From: Mugil cephalus
Taxonomy: Eukaryota > Chordata > Actinopteri > Mugiliformes > Mugilidae
NCBI RefSeq assembly: GCF_022458985.1
Contig: NC_061787.1
Span: 22,701,629 to 22,765,628, forward strand
Direction: 5' to 3'
Length of the DNA stretch: 64,000 nt
The position numbers and the translations under genes were made by a program. Below, piece after piece: positions 12,801-24,847 of the stretch. The notes under the pieces are model-generated. The model had not been told where the DNA came from. It saw only the letters and a list, made by a program, of their open reading frames with translations, and ran no database searches. Numbering within the stretch: position 1 is the stretch's first letter; the number at the start of each line of letters is the position of its first letter.

Positions 12801-13064
12801 TTAAGACAAACTGGGTGAGTGGACCCTGGAAGCACAATGGTGCTGCATCCATTGTGATCTTTTCTCTTTCTTGTCTCCCTCTTCCAGCTGGCGATGAAGA
12901 CGCGCTGCACCGGCATGATGTTCGTAGTGGCGGAGAACAACGAGCCATCGCTCCAGTTCTACAAGCGGCGTGGCGCTGAGGACCTCTCCCAGGAGGAGGG
13001 CTGGAGACTGTTCAGGTTTGACAAGGACAGCCTCATCAAGATGGCCACTCCGGCTGAGGAATGA
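9858..13064 (+). CDS. sat1: Diamine acetyltransferase 1 (spermidine/spermine N1-acetyltransferase)
   Basis: Transfers acetyl from acetyl-CoA to the N1 position of spermidine and spermine, the rate-limiting step of polyamine back-conversion, in the cytosol. Six coding exons: 9858-9920, 10545-10596, 11655-11735, 12324-12425, 12532-12572 and 12888-13064. They join in phase to 171 aa, the length I recall for mammalian SSAT. GNAT features are the early [14 protein letters not shown] helix, [29 protein letters not shown], the acetyl-CoA loop R99-G-A-G-I-G104 and FYKRRGA with Tyr138, which aligns with the catalytic tyrosine. The acidic C-terminus is a little different from mammals (KMATPAEE). The start is the first ATG after the TATA box and there is no in-frame alternative upstream in the exon. 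Mammalian SAT1 is controlled by polyamines through a poison exon in intron 3; a candidate is listed in the findings. Confidence 0.97.
9992..10037. repeat. Inverted plus direct repeat in sat1 intron 1
   Basis: GAATTCAGTTGGGG is followed within three bases by its near-perfect inverse CCCCAACCTGAATTC (one-base indel), and then by a direct copy GAATTCGGTTGGGGCTG. It starts about 70 bp after the exon 1 donor. Confidence 0.7.
11170..11540. repeat. Dispersed fish repeat in sat1 intron 2
   Basis: A block running from a GTACACATACAAGGAATTTGACT-like segment to GGCTGTGAGGGGTC resembles a widespread teleost repeat from general knowledge. It has no coding capacity and its class was not determined. Confidence 0.4.
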
Positions 13065-13289
13065 AGAGCAGCCTGCCAGAGTGTTGGAGGGAGAGGAGGA
13101 AACGGACTCCGAGCCTCCGAGGCTCTCCTCTCCATTCAGAATTCTAGGAGTTCATATTCTAAACAAGGAGAATAGTCATAGTTTATCACAGTAAATTGAT
13201 TCTGTAGTTCAGTATTTCTAACATGTATTTCTAAATCACTTACATGTATTCTAACCTTACTTGTTTAATGTAAGATCACTTACAGTTTC

Positions 13290-13295
13290 AATAAA
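13290..13295 (+). promoter_or_regulatory. sat1: sat1 polyadenylation signal
   Basis: AATAAA 226 bp after the sat1 stop codon, followed by a T-rich stretch at 13316-13326. This gives a short 3' UTR. Confidence 0.75.
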
Positions 13296-13363
13296 TTGAT
13301 CATACACGTCAGTCTTTTCTTTTTTTTAATGAATCCATCCTTCCTCAGGACAAGAGATTCATG

Positions 13364-13757
13364 TTAGTCATATTTCCTTGTCACCAAACATTCTTCAGTC
13401 AACTGCAGAGTTAATTGATACAGACCAGCAAGCTTCATGGAATGGGTGTCCATGGCCCAGCAGCTGCATCCAAGCTATACCAAGTGCAATGCAAAGCTTC
13501 GGATGCAGTGGTGTAAAGCATGTCCGCAGTGGAAACATTCTCTGGAGTGACGAATCACACTTCTCCATCTGGCAATCTGATGGATGAATCTGAGAATCTG
13601 AGTCTGACTGCATTGTGCCAAGTGTGAAGTTTGGTGGAGGAAGGATTATGGTGTGGGGTTGCTTTTCAGGGGTTGAGCTTTGCCCCAACATGATTGTGTA
13701 CCAGTGCACAAAGTACAAATGCACTTATGAAAGAATGGTCAAAAATTCCCATAAATA
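13364..13757 (+). mobile_element. Tc1-like transposon fragment downstream of sat1
   Basis: Same family as the copy at 968-1548. It covers the middle of the transposase gene (GTGTAAAGCATGTCCGCAGTGG, CATCTGGCAATCTGATGGA, GGAAGGATTATGGTGTGGGG) and then jumps to the distal AAGAATGGTCAAAAATTCCC block. It has several frameshifts and no terminal repeats. Confidence 0.8.
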
Positions 13758-14001
13758 TTCGGTGGTGATTTTAGCTCGAAAATTCTGGTGGGGCCATGCA
13801 GGCAAATCTTATAATGCAATCCAGAAATACCATAATCAATACCTTCACAACAAAAACACAGTAGCAATTGAGAGAGGAGACCACAACATCTAACAACAAA
13901 CTGGTGACGGCAAAATTACAGATGAATAAAGCCATCAAACAATCTGCCAATCTGACAACATATTATCATATCAACAACACCACCAAGCGGCCGTGTTCAA
14001 G

Positions 14002-14074
<73 letters not shown>
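14002..14074. repeat. ATCT tetranucleotide microsatellite
   Basis: About 18 uninterrupted ATCT units, likely length-polymorphic. Confidence 0.95.
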
Positions 14075-15172
14075 CACAGGAAAACTGATAATTCTCATCA
14101 TCCTCACCCTAATGCAAAGACACCACTAAACACACTCGAACCTTGGATCGTTACAGAAGAAAACTCAACATAAAGGACATAAAGACAAAAAGGACCTGAA
14201 TGATTAAACTACTGTGGAAATACTGTCCGCAGCTCAGTTAAGGCTGGAATTTAGACCATCTTACTCACAAACTGGTGACTATACACAGGAATTATGAGTT
14301 TCATTGAATGTATACCAGATCTATTTAGATCTATTAAATACGTAAGTATTTTTAGTTCTGAATAGGAAAATATCAGCTGAATGGAGAACAATAGGCCATA
14401 AAGTGAACTGAGAAAATGTGTTTGGAAAATGAATCTCACCTCTGTCATCTACATACTTTTTACTTCCTAATAGTAATAAAAGTTCTCCTTTTCGTAATCC
14501 CACAGTTTTTTATAATCTGTGTTTTAATTGAGGACTAGTTCGTTCAGAGCACAATAAGAAAAAGTAAAACAGCTATCACATGTTTTAGACCAATGTGGTG
14601 GCCACATTTTGTAAAAAAAAAAAAAAATCCTATATGTGACCTGGATGGATTCAGAGAGTAGTAGTGAATATGAGGAAACTACTTCTGAAAGTCCTAAAAA
14701 AATTCTGAAATTCTTAAAAAAAAAAAAAAAAAAAAATCAAACAAATGTGTTCATAAACAGTGCTACACGCATTTAACATCTTTGAAACATGAGGAGTAGC
14801 ATGATTTTCTACTTACGCAATGGGATACTTACAGCGACATCATCACAAAGTGGCTGGGATTGTAGGATGAGGGTCAAGATACAGCAGACATATTTTTAAA
14901 TATTGTCACGATATTGACTGGACGGGATCAGAGAAAACCAACACAGTGGAAAAAGTTTCTGTCAGAAGGAACAAATAAAGAGGTACTTGTAGAATTCCTA
15001 TTGCATGGCAACCATACTGCTGGACCAAAATCCTTACATGCACAACATGCTGCACTGGAGTAGAACACTGTGGTCATAAAGAGCCCATACAGATGTGACA
15101 CAACAAAACATCACATGTGACTCAAAAACTATATACAATATCACATCTGAGAAAACAATAACTAATAACAAT

Positions 15173-15290
15173 GGTAAATGGTCTTGCTCTTATATAGCGC
15201 TTTTCTACCTACTCAAATGTACTCAAAGCACTTTTACAGTCAGAGACACATCAACCCATTCGCTCACACAAGTACACAAAACAATGCATT
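15173..15290 (-). mobile_element. SINE tail fragment (reverse orientation)
   Basis: TAAATGGTCTTGCTCTTATA, GCGCTTTTCTACCTACTCAA and TTTTACAGTCAGAGACACATC are the reverse complement of the 3' part of the tRNA-derived SINE at 56754-56972. The tRNA-like head is missing. Confidence 0.8.
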
Positions 15291-15309
15291 GATTAGAAAA
15301 ATAGTATGC

Positions 15310-15545
15310 AAAATCCAACAAAGTAAAATAAACCAGAACTAAACATTACAATACATTAAGCCATAAGATTAAAGTGTTTCTTAAAAAGTTTTTTAAAACT
15401 TGCCTTATTCTGCTAATAATCATAGTTGGCAACCTATTCCACACGTTGAGAGCCCTGTATATTACACACCTACGGATTGCATCTGTTCTGGGCCTTGGTT
15501 TTATTAAAGAACCCCCATCAGCCTGCCTGGTATTGTGACTATGCT
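15310..15545. repeat. Dispersed fish repeat
   Basis: Resembles, from general knowledge, a teleost repeat with the theme of a truncated block around GGCAACCTATTCCACACGTT. No coding capacity, class unknown. Confidence 0.35.
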
Positions 15546-15555
15546 GATCTCTTTT

Positions 15556-15593
15556 TTGGGTTACTTAACGTTGGATTACGTTAAGTAACCCAA
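15556..15593. repeat. 16-bp perfect inverted repeat at DIRS-like end
   Basis: TTGGGTTACTTAACGT (15556-15571) and its exact inverse (15578-15593), separated by TGGATT. Confidence 0.95.
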
Positions 15594-17390
15594 CGTTCTT
15601 TTTCTAACTTTGCTTGGTATTTGCTTGGAGATATAGACCACTCCCACAATGCATAATCTCCCGAAGTCATCTGGCTCCTGACCAAAACTGGGATGAGATC
15701 AGCGCTCCTGGTGGAGTGTGCTCTCAAACCTGCAGGGGGCTGCAGGCCGGTCCACAATCCAATGTGACAGTCTCTGTCTAGACTGGCGTGGCCCAAGACA
15801 CAAACAACTGATCAGTTCCCAGAAGCTGGCTGTCCTGTTTACATACACACGTAACACACGCACAGGGCAAAGAGTGTTCAATCTTCTCTCCTCTGTTGAC
15901 CCAAACGGCAGAGGATGAAAAGCCTTCAATTCCACTGTGGGGCATCTGTAAGCAGATTCCACCACCTTAGGAATGAACGCTGGGTTGGGCAGTAAACACA
16001 CCTTAGACAAGCCTGGCGCAAACTGCAAGCAAGCCGGGCGGGTTGACAGTGCCTGTAAATTACTCACCTGCTTCGCCGTAGTCAAAGCGAGGAGGAGAGC
16101 ACTCTTGAGTGACAAAAACTTCGGACTCACCACCTCCAAAGGTTCAAATGGGTGTTGTGAGAGAGAGTCTAACACAACTGCTAAGTACCTAATAGCACCA
16201 TAGGCCTTGAAATTGGCAGTTTCTGGTGCACTCCATTCATAAAGCAGCATACCAACGGATGCTGGCCTGCCGGCTTCCCTCAAGCCTATGTGGCATGCTG
16301 AAATAGCGACCAGATACGCCTTGATTGTGGAAAAGGCTTTACCCTTTTCCAGCAGGTCTTGGAGAAAACAGAGAACATCTCTCACTGAGCACTGAAAAGA
16401 AACAATACGTCATCCACTCGGTGTATAATGAGCGAGTGGATGAAGCCCTCGCACACTGAATAGTGTCGATCACGTTCTGATCCAACAGCGCCCAAATTTA
16501 ACCTCTCACGGGCCAGGCCCAGAGAGCCACCTGCTCTGGATGGGGGTGGTAAATCTCCCCACTGGCCTGAGACAAGAGGTCCCTGTGCAGCGGCAGGGGC
16601 CAAGGTTGGCCTGATAGTAACTGAACTATCTCCACTATCTAGGGTTGGGATGGCCACCGTGGGGCTATCAAAATCAGTGACAGGCCCTGACCTCTCATTC
16701 TGGTGAGAGTGGGGGAGATCAGACTGAGAGGAGGAAATGCGTACAGCAGGAAATTTGGCCATGGGTGCGCCAGCGCATCCACACCTAATGGCGCATCCTC
16801 CTCTGTTAATGAGAAATTCAGCTGACACTGCGCTGGCGAACAGATACAACAGCCCGGCAGTATCTCTGCCACAGCTGGCTCACCACCTGGGGATGGAGTT
16901 TCCATTCCCCGAACAGAGGGTTTCCTCTTGACATGAGAGCCGCGCCCCTGTTCAGCACTCCCGCTACGTGCGTTGCCCGCAGCGACTCGAGAAGCTACAC
17001 AGAATTATTTTCCATGACAGCTTGTGAAGCCGTTGCGAGCGCGTGCCTCCCTGACGGTTCACGTATGCCAGCACCGTGGAGTTGTCGGATTTCACCAGCA
17101 CATGCTGCCCTCTCAGATGAGTGAGAAAATGTTTTGAGGCCAGAAACACTGCCATCAACTCGAGATAGTTTATATGCACCTGAGCCTGCTCTACTGCAAC
17201 CTGTCATGGACGCGTCCGTTGTCATGACTCTTGACGCCACCGAGGGTGAAAGAAAATCGCCCGGATTTCTCCACTGCTGGAGAGCTGCCGTGCACTCTGG
17301 AGAAACTGAGCGAGAGAGAGAGGTGACGGCAGGGGACACAGTCTTCCCACTAAACATTAGACGTCTGATGGACGTCCAGATCATGTCTAT
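15556..17390 (-). mobile_element. DIRS-like tyrosine-recombinase retroelement, degraded
   Basis: Read on the minus strand, 17.39-16.96 kb encodes an RNase H-like segment (MTTDASMTG, then HINYLELMAVFLASKHFL and VKSDNSTVLAYVNRQGG). Next comes a variable linker (16.9-16.4 kb), then a tyrosine-recombinase-like domain at 16385-15699 (FLQDLLEKGKAFSTIKAYL; LALTTAKQVSNLQAL; PNPAFIPKVVESAYRCPTVE; LNTLCPVRVLRVYV). The C-terminal motifs with HSTR appear in another frame near 15.7 kb, so frameshifts are present. A 16-bp perfect inverted repeat closes the element at 15556-15593. Reverse transcriptase proper is missing beyond 17.39 kb. The RNase H plus tyrosine recombinase order is that of DIRS elements, which lack a DDE integrase. 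Confidence 0.8.
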
Positions 17391-17849
17391 ATTGCGTAAT
17401 CATGTACGTATTGGGAAGTCAATGCAATGCAATGATGGGCTATGTCATTTTTTTTGGACGTCTTAGACTGGTGCTGGGAATTGACGTGATGTATTATTAT
17501 CATTATTATTATAATAATTATTAATATTATTATTAGTAGTATAGGCTATATATGTGCAAAATAAATGTAAAATACCAGTATTGTTCTTACAACATTATAT
17601 GGGATTAAACATTATTTTTAAATAAAAGTAATCTTTTTATTTGTTTTCATTTTCATATTTCTTTGATAAAATAATGTTAATACAACAAAATAATAAATGT
17701 GTATTTGTGAGAGAAACAGTAAACGCCACTCTGATTGGCTGCGGCATTGCATCATCACAAGTACATCCACTCCGATTGGCCCATGTGTTTCGCTAAGTGG
17801 CCGCTCGGCTCTGCGCCATACTGTGCACCGTCGACCTCTCTAGCAATCT

Positions 17850-17945
17850 ACAGTCATCTTTTGATCTTAAACCCAAATGGCCTCAGTGAACAACAAAAAC
17901 AAGGGAATTTGCCTTGCGGTTCCAATACTTTTGGGGGACTGTATG
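17850..17945. mobile_element. Tc1-like terminal fragment
   Basis: CAATACTTTTGGGGGACTGTA resembles the end of a common fish Tc1-like element; the preceding AACAACAAAAACAAGGGAAT block also fits. Only the end remains. Confidence 0.5.
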
Positions 17946-18514
17946 TATGCATGTAAAGTAGTTTCACAAGTGACAAAGGCTTTAATATTGATGGTCTTTA
18001 GGCTCATGGGATGGTTAAAAGATTTAAGGTATTTAGTATATTTAGAATATTAAGAGCTTAAATGCATCACAGACAGATGTAAAACAATTGTTTATTTTTA
18101 ATTTAATAGCAGATGACAATTACAATGCAGACATCCAACAGTGCAGAAGACAATATGAAAAACTAAAGATTGAAACAAAATATTTACTAAATATCACTTT
18201 TCCTGTTGATATTTCTTTTGGACATGCTTTTGTTTCCCTTGTTTTTAACTCTCATGTTTTGGTGAATGTTATCTTTAAAGTAACATTTGGAGTATCTGAT
18301 GTGTCTTGTAGTCAGAAGTGTATCCAGATATAACAAAAGTATGACTGTGAAGTACTAATGCCTCAAAACAAATTAGTGTTAAATACCAAATTTAATGACA
18401 CATTATATAGAGTTCATTATTACACATGGACAACTAACAGTTGAAGGGAAAATAACATGGAGTAAGTAAGACAACGAGAATGAGCAATTTTTTATAAGCA
18501 TTAACAAAACATGA

Positions 18515-18520
18515 TTTATT
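18515..18520 (-). promoter_or_regulatory. apoo: Candidate apoo polyadenylation signal
   Basis: TTTATT on the plus strand (AATAAA on minus), about 345 bp after the apoo stop codon. Confidence 0.5.
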
Positions 18521-18863
18521 AATTAGTTTAGATTCATTTGAATGTTGATTTTCTTTGTTGTATTTCTAAGTTTCTTATGGTTGAGGCGGCAGAAATCACG
18601 GGTACTGAACTTGTAACTGCCTAGTACATTGAAGGAGGAAGTAGGAATGTTGAGCGTCCAAGAAAGAATAAATGAGCTCTCTGATTATCTGGAATAAAGT
18701 CCGGCATGGAAAGATCTGCAAGGTAAAAATTATAAGAATTAAATAAATATGCTTCTTGGAAGAGCGTCTACGTCCACACTTGTAGCTGTAGGAGTTTGTG
18801 TATGAAATATACCAAGCACTCATGTCATACATGTGTTCATGGACGAAGAGTTGTGCGTCTTCC

Positions 18864-21800
18864 TCAGCTGGTTTTGTTGTTGCTCTCTGTTCGCTCTTTC
18901 TTCTCAAACTTTTTAAATAACAGACACAAAAGTTAGAAAAGAACAGCTAACACACAAAACTGTTGGGAGAACCAGATAACTCACCTTCTTTCTGCCAAAC
19001 TGTGGATCTTTCCAAAGACTCTCCATGGCAACACGACCCTGTTCAGTCCACATGTATGCCGAGTCTCGACTCAACTTGAGGAAATACAAGAAATGTCATT
19101 ATAAAGCAGAAGGCTAAGATTAAACTGAACAGCTTGAGAATCAGAGTTATTCCTTTCAAATGTCCGTACTCATAATGTTTTGGCCAATCAGTGTATCAAT
19201 GTTAAGTGTTTTTGTGAATGTGTCACTTGAAGTTCACATGTGTAAATAAGAAAGAGGATACCACCACCAGCCTGAATCATTGATACAAGGCAGGATGGAT
19301 CCATGCTTTCATGTTGTTTACGTCAAATTCTGACCCTGCCATCTGAACATCACAACTGAAATCCAGACTCATCAGACCAGGAAACATTTTTCTAATCTGC
19401 TATTGTGCAATTCTGGTGATCCTGTGTGAACTGTAGTCTCAGTTTCCTGTTCTTAGCTGACAGGAGTGGCACCCGGTGTGGTCTTCTGCTGCTGTAGCCC
19501 ATCTTCTTCAAGGTTGGACGTGTTGTGTGTTCAGAGATGGTATTCTGCATTCCCTGGTTGTAACCAGTGGTTATTTGAGCTACTGTTGCCTTTCTATCAT
19601 CTCCAACCAGTCTGCACATTCTCGTCTGACCTCTCACATCAACAAGGTGTTTTCATCCACACAACTGCTGCTCACTGGATACATTCTCTTTTTTGGACCG
19701 TTCTCTGTAAACCTATAGATGGATGTGCGTTAAAATCCCAGTAGATGATCAGTTTCTGAAATACTCAGACCAGCCCATCCTGTACCAACAACCATACCAC
19801 ATACAATGTCACTTAAATCCTCTTTGTTCCTCATTCTGATGCTTGGTTTGAACTTCAGCAAGTTGTCTTGATCACCTCTACATGAATAAATGCATTGAAA
19901 TGCAGCCATTGGCTGATTAGCTATTTGTGCTAACAACAGATGTACCTAATAAAGTGGCCAGTGTAAGTACACTTGGACTAAACCCAGGTCAAGAGGCAAG
20001 AAACCTAGGCATGGCATCTGACTCTGATCTTAATTTTAAAGCACACATATGCTTCAGTACAAAAACAGCATTTTAGCATTTGAAAAATATTTCCAAAGAG
20101 TGCTAGGTCACATCAAGAAGAATTGATGAGTCCTGACTAATAAGGGCTGGACTGTTCTTTCACTCTATGACTAAGTGCCCTATATTTGACTTGGCTCCTC
20201 TATTGGGACACCCTTACTCTCCCTCCTGGACTCTCCCATCTCTCCAGAAACTGCCTGGACCCCCTCAATCCTGAGTGAGGTCGCTTGGAAAGCACAGGAT
20301 CCTACACTCCACCAGTTCCTACCAGCACCACATCCCTCCCTTCCTCTGTCCAACCTGCCACATCTTCTCTGTCCTTTGTTTTCCCCCTATATTCACTGAG
20401 GTGTAGCGTTGCCCTCCCTGCTACAAAGTTATTCCACTCAGTAAAGATCAACAAACTAGCTCCCAGGGAGGGCTGGTGATGGTCACACACATACACTGAA
20501 ACAATAAACCATTCAGCTGCAAGAATATAACTGCATCAATCTCATATAATGTTGACACCCTGTGGTGTTAGACAAATGCAGGCAAGAAATGAACCAGACA
20601 TGAGTGGAAATTAGAAAAAAAAAAAAAAAAAAATCACAGTCTGGTCTTCCTGTGTGGAAGAACAACCCTTTCCCAAAAGGAAATGAGTCACAGATCAAAC
20701 ATACAAAAGCATAGATAACCAGAGTTTTCATCAAAGCCATCAGATCTGAGCAGATACAGATTGAGAGGCCAGGGTGTGATATTCCTGAGAGGCTTCTAGT
20801 AAAAATACTCTATGACCAGCCTTCCAGTTAAAATTAAAACAGGTGCTGGCAGCTGTTTCCTGACTACATGACAGTTCAAAGACAAATATTAAATAATGAA
20901 AACTAATTTTAACAGTTTTATCTTCATCCTTTGAACCTTTCCTTTGACATCAGACTTTTTAAGCTCTGGAAAATAGTTTATTGAGGTGTTTTTGTCCGGT
21001 GTAACATTATGTGTTAAACGTCAATAAACTTTATTTTGACGTAAAAGCACCTGTGTAACCCATTGTTAAATGAGATAACTTGCAGTAATATACAGATAGG
21101 AAGAACAGTATGAACACCATTGAACAGGTTTTACTTGCTCCTGATAATATTGGCCGTGATGATTTGCTCTCAATTCCAAGTACATTGGGTGATGGAGGAC
21201 AAATATAATAAGACTTCCTTTACAGCTATCCTTCAACGCAGTTACTGAAGGAAGTGTAAGACAGAATAAAACTAGTGTAAATACAGCTTGGAAAAAAGTC
21301 CAAAACACATGTGTAAGCAAGTCTAAGACAGATGAAAAATAGTCCAAGAACTAGTCTAAAACAAGTCCAAAACAAAGACTAGATCGAGATGTGAAACAAG
21401 TTAACAAGGACTAAGACTAGTCCAAAAATACATCCAAGACAAATCTGAAACAGCCACTGTGAAAAAAGTTAAAAATGTCCAAAAACAGATCCTAAACATG
21501 TCCAAACTAAACACTAAAACTAGCCCAGAATCGGAGGCCTGTATAACGAAGCGAGCTCAACGCGCACGGTTCCAAGGCAGCAGACCAATCACAATCATGA
21601 GCGCTGATCCTCCAGCAAAAAAGACAGCATACGTCTCCTATGAGGAGGAAAGACTGATTCTCCTCAAAAAAGAGGAAAAAGTAAAACAAACTCAAAATCT
21701 TGAAAAGTCAAACACTGTGACGCCAAATGGCATGGCGTAAATTACACATCAATGGCTCAATTAGTTCACATAATGTAAGCCATGAATCCCAATCACTGCG

Positions 21801-24788
21801 CTACATAGATGAATCGCGTATATGACAATTAGTCTCATTCGCCAGATGTAACCCCTCTGGAGTAAAAACAACATGGGAGCAGATAAAAAACATCATTTCA
21901 TCCTCTTAATTCCATAATGTTACATGGGCTACAATAAAGCTGAAAGCTGATGCCACAATTACATCATATCAATACATCAAGTGGTTAACCTGAATGAAAT
22001 GATCCTGATTTTGAGCTGTGTTTGAGCTGAATGGGGACAAATGGCCAAAATATACTCTTCTTTGTGTGGTTACTCTTTTCACGATTTGGGCTCCAATCTC
22101 AATCAAATCTCGACAAATCTTTTTCCAAAACCAAGTACAAATTCCCTAAAATTGTAAAAACTTGATTTTGGGTTTTTTAACAAAATCCTCAAAATTATGT
22201 GGTCAGTCTAGAACAACATATAAAGACAACACAGTGAGACTCACCAGATCAGTCTACTCTTTCTGTTCATTGCAGTTTAAATGAGGATAACTGATAGAAC
22301 CTAATCAAGACAATCTTTTCTCTTTTAGTTACTCAATAGCTGGGTTTACATGGAGCCAAATATTCTGATTACAATCAGTTTAAAAGCCCTAAACCGAATG
22401 AAAACGCTCCATATAAACACCTCAATTGGCATGAGAAAAAAGTCTCTATGTAAACCTGGCTAATGTGTTTACAATACTTTAATTGTATTCATCTACAAAA
22501 TATGTCACCGATGGCAGCAGCTGTTTTGTTCCTATAATACACCATAACCACATTCAGTACATCCTGGATTGTAGTGCATAAACACATACCTTTAACAAGG
22601 TAGTGGCCTGTTGAGGGTAAAACATGGAGGCACTCAGGGCCATGAGTCCGAGTGGAAATACCAGACGCTTCAGTCTGGAACCTGAAACACACAGAAATGG
22701 ATTTCAGTTCAAAGTGTGAGAGAGGAGGAGTTTGCACACTGAAAGAAATGACTTAAACAAAGTCTTCGGAAAGGAGTTTCTCATTTAATTTTGGGAGCAA
22801 GAGCAGACGTTTCAGCTGTCTGGCTATTCTCAAGGCTACCCAGTTTAGAAGTCCACAGTGTCAGCATGGACCAGCCTATCTCTGAGATTAGCGTTTCTAG
22901 AAAAGACACAGAGAGGTAAATCCTGAAAGAGACCATTCAGCTGATCATCACTTTTAATTATATGCCAATGAAAATTAACAATGTTTCTGATGTCACTGCT
23001 CAAAGGACTGTATATCAATTTTAGAATAGAGCCGTTCTAATTTTCTTTAGAGGTCAAATTGGGTGGTTGTGTATCAGATGCACGTACTTTGTCTAGTGCT
23101 CTATCAAGCCAGCTGGTGGGATGTCCTCTAGAGCTAAAATTTCTGTATAGGATTCTGGATTGGGCCTCAAAGTCATTTTTGCTGGAGCAAATCCGGTGCA
23201 GTCTGGTGAACTGACTGAAGGGCAGACCTCATTTCAGAGATGTAGGGTGGGCACTTGTGGCATGAAGTAAACTATTTTTCTCTGTGTCTTTCCTGTATAA
23301 AGAAGAGACAATGTTACCATCAGTAACTGAAATACAAGTGTCTAGAAAGTTCACACAGGTGGTACTAGCTGAATAGGTAAAAGAGTTCAAAGTGTGTCAG
23401 ATCTAAGAACTGAAATGACCTTTACTTCTGCGCGTCACATTTTATTGGCTGACCAAATATCTAATCTCTGTGGCAGACAGCAGCTCTTCAGCAGGACCGT
23501 TTACTGGTGACTACTTATCAAGTCATTTACTTGACTCGATAAGAGAAAAAACAACATTGTATGTAAATGTTTAAACAAATAGCTGCGATGCGATGGTGCA
23601 ACGAGAAAATATTCTATTAACGTTAATACATTAATAGATCTAAAACAAAAGAAGGGATGTCCTGATTGGTATTGGTACATCAGTACTGGGGGCAATCTCC
23701 AGGCATTTAAAAAATGATCAGATCATATGCATGTATATATATACACACACATATAACTAAACACAAATGATCTGTGGATGTAGGCTTCCTCAAATCATTC
23801 TGTTTCTTCATGTAATCCCACACACTCCCTGATGTTGAGATCAGGGCTCTGTGGGGGCCATGCCATCATTTCCAGGACTTCTTGTTCTTCTTTACGCTGA
23901 AGATAGTTCTTAATAACCTTGGCTGTATGTTTGGGGTCTTGCTGCAGAATAAATTCGGGACCAATCAAATGCAAACAAGAGAGAGAGAGAGACAGACAGA
24001 TGAGACGAGACGAGAATTTTATCCTTATTTGGAAAAAACTTGGAGTTACTCTGCAAAATAATACGCCCTGACTTGCTATTGGGCTGTCTGATCAGCCTCT
24101 GGAAGGGAATGTAGAGCTAGCAGGTTACCTTTTGCCAAATAAAGCCCCAGGAAGCCAGAGAAGCCCACCACAACCACACTGGGGTACAGATCAGGAGGAG
24201 GGTCACTGAGGAACTGGTACGCATCTGAAGGACAGAAGAAGTGTGGACGGTGAATTCTGAAACTTGATTGGACTATATTTTATAAATGTTCTGATCAGAC
24301 CAATAACAACCCTCATGACCCTACTGACAGCTTGTTTTCTCACCTGTGACTGCTGTTATTGATGTGTTGATGGTGGGCTCCAAAGTCCTGTGCACTTGCT
24401 GTCGTCCAAAGATCGTCAGAAAGAGACAGAGACAGTCAGAAGGGCAGGTTACATTCATTTATCATTCATTCATCTGCCTACTTTTTATCAGAACTAGCAT
24501 AAAGCTTTTCAGCAGTTGGAGATACAGTAGCTTATCTGTTGGATCAGACCACACAAAGTCAGTCTTCTCAGTGATCCTTGACAGTCCATCTGGGTCTTTT
24601 CTGTCCATGGAGCACTTTTGATATGTACTGATCAATGCACCCCACAAGAGCTACAGTTATAGATATGCTGTCCACTATACATGTGTGCATTCATCTTACA
24701 ATCTATGCCCAATATCTTCCGCTGGCCTAATATCCATGTGTTTCTACGTCAAAGCAGTTCTTCATCTATATATTCATTTGCAGGTGTG

Positions 24789-24847
<59 letters not shown>

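Larger units (their letters stand above)
13065..18490. other. sat1-apoo tail-to-tail spacer
   Basis: Contains the sat1 3' UTR to about 13.3 kb, a Tc1-like fragment, the ATCT microsatellite, poly(A) runs near 14.62 and 14.72 kb, SINE and other repeats at 15.17-15.55 kb, the DIRS-like element at 15.56-17.39 kb, and a Tc1-like end at 17.85-17.95 kb. From 17.95 to 18.49 kb I see only AT-rich sequence, possibly apoo 3' flank. Confidence 0.7.

Noticed and set aside
14002-14074. CRISPR-like array
   Set aside because: Plain ATCT microsatellite with no spacers; the window is vertebrate.
18088-18333. 81-codon open frame on plus near the apoo 3' end
   Set aside because: AT-rich, no motif, no promoter or splice context.
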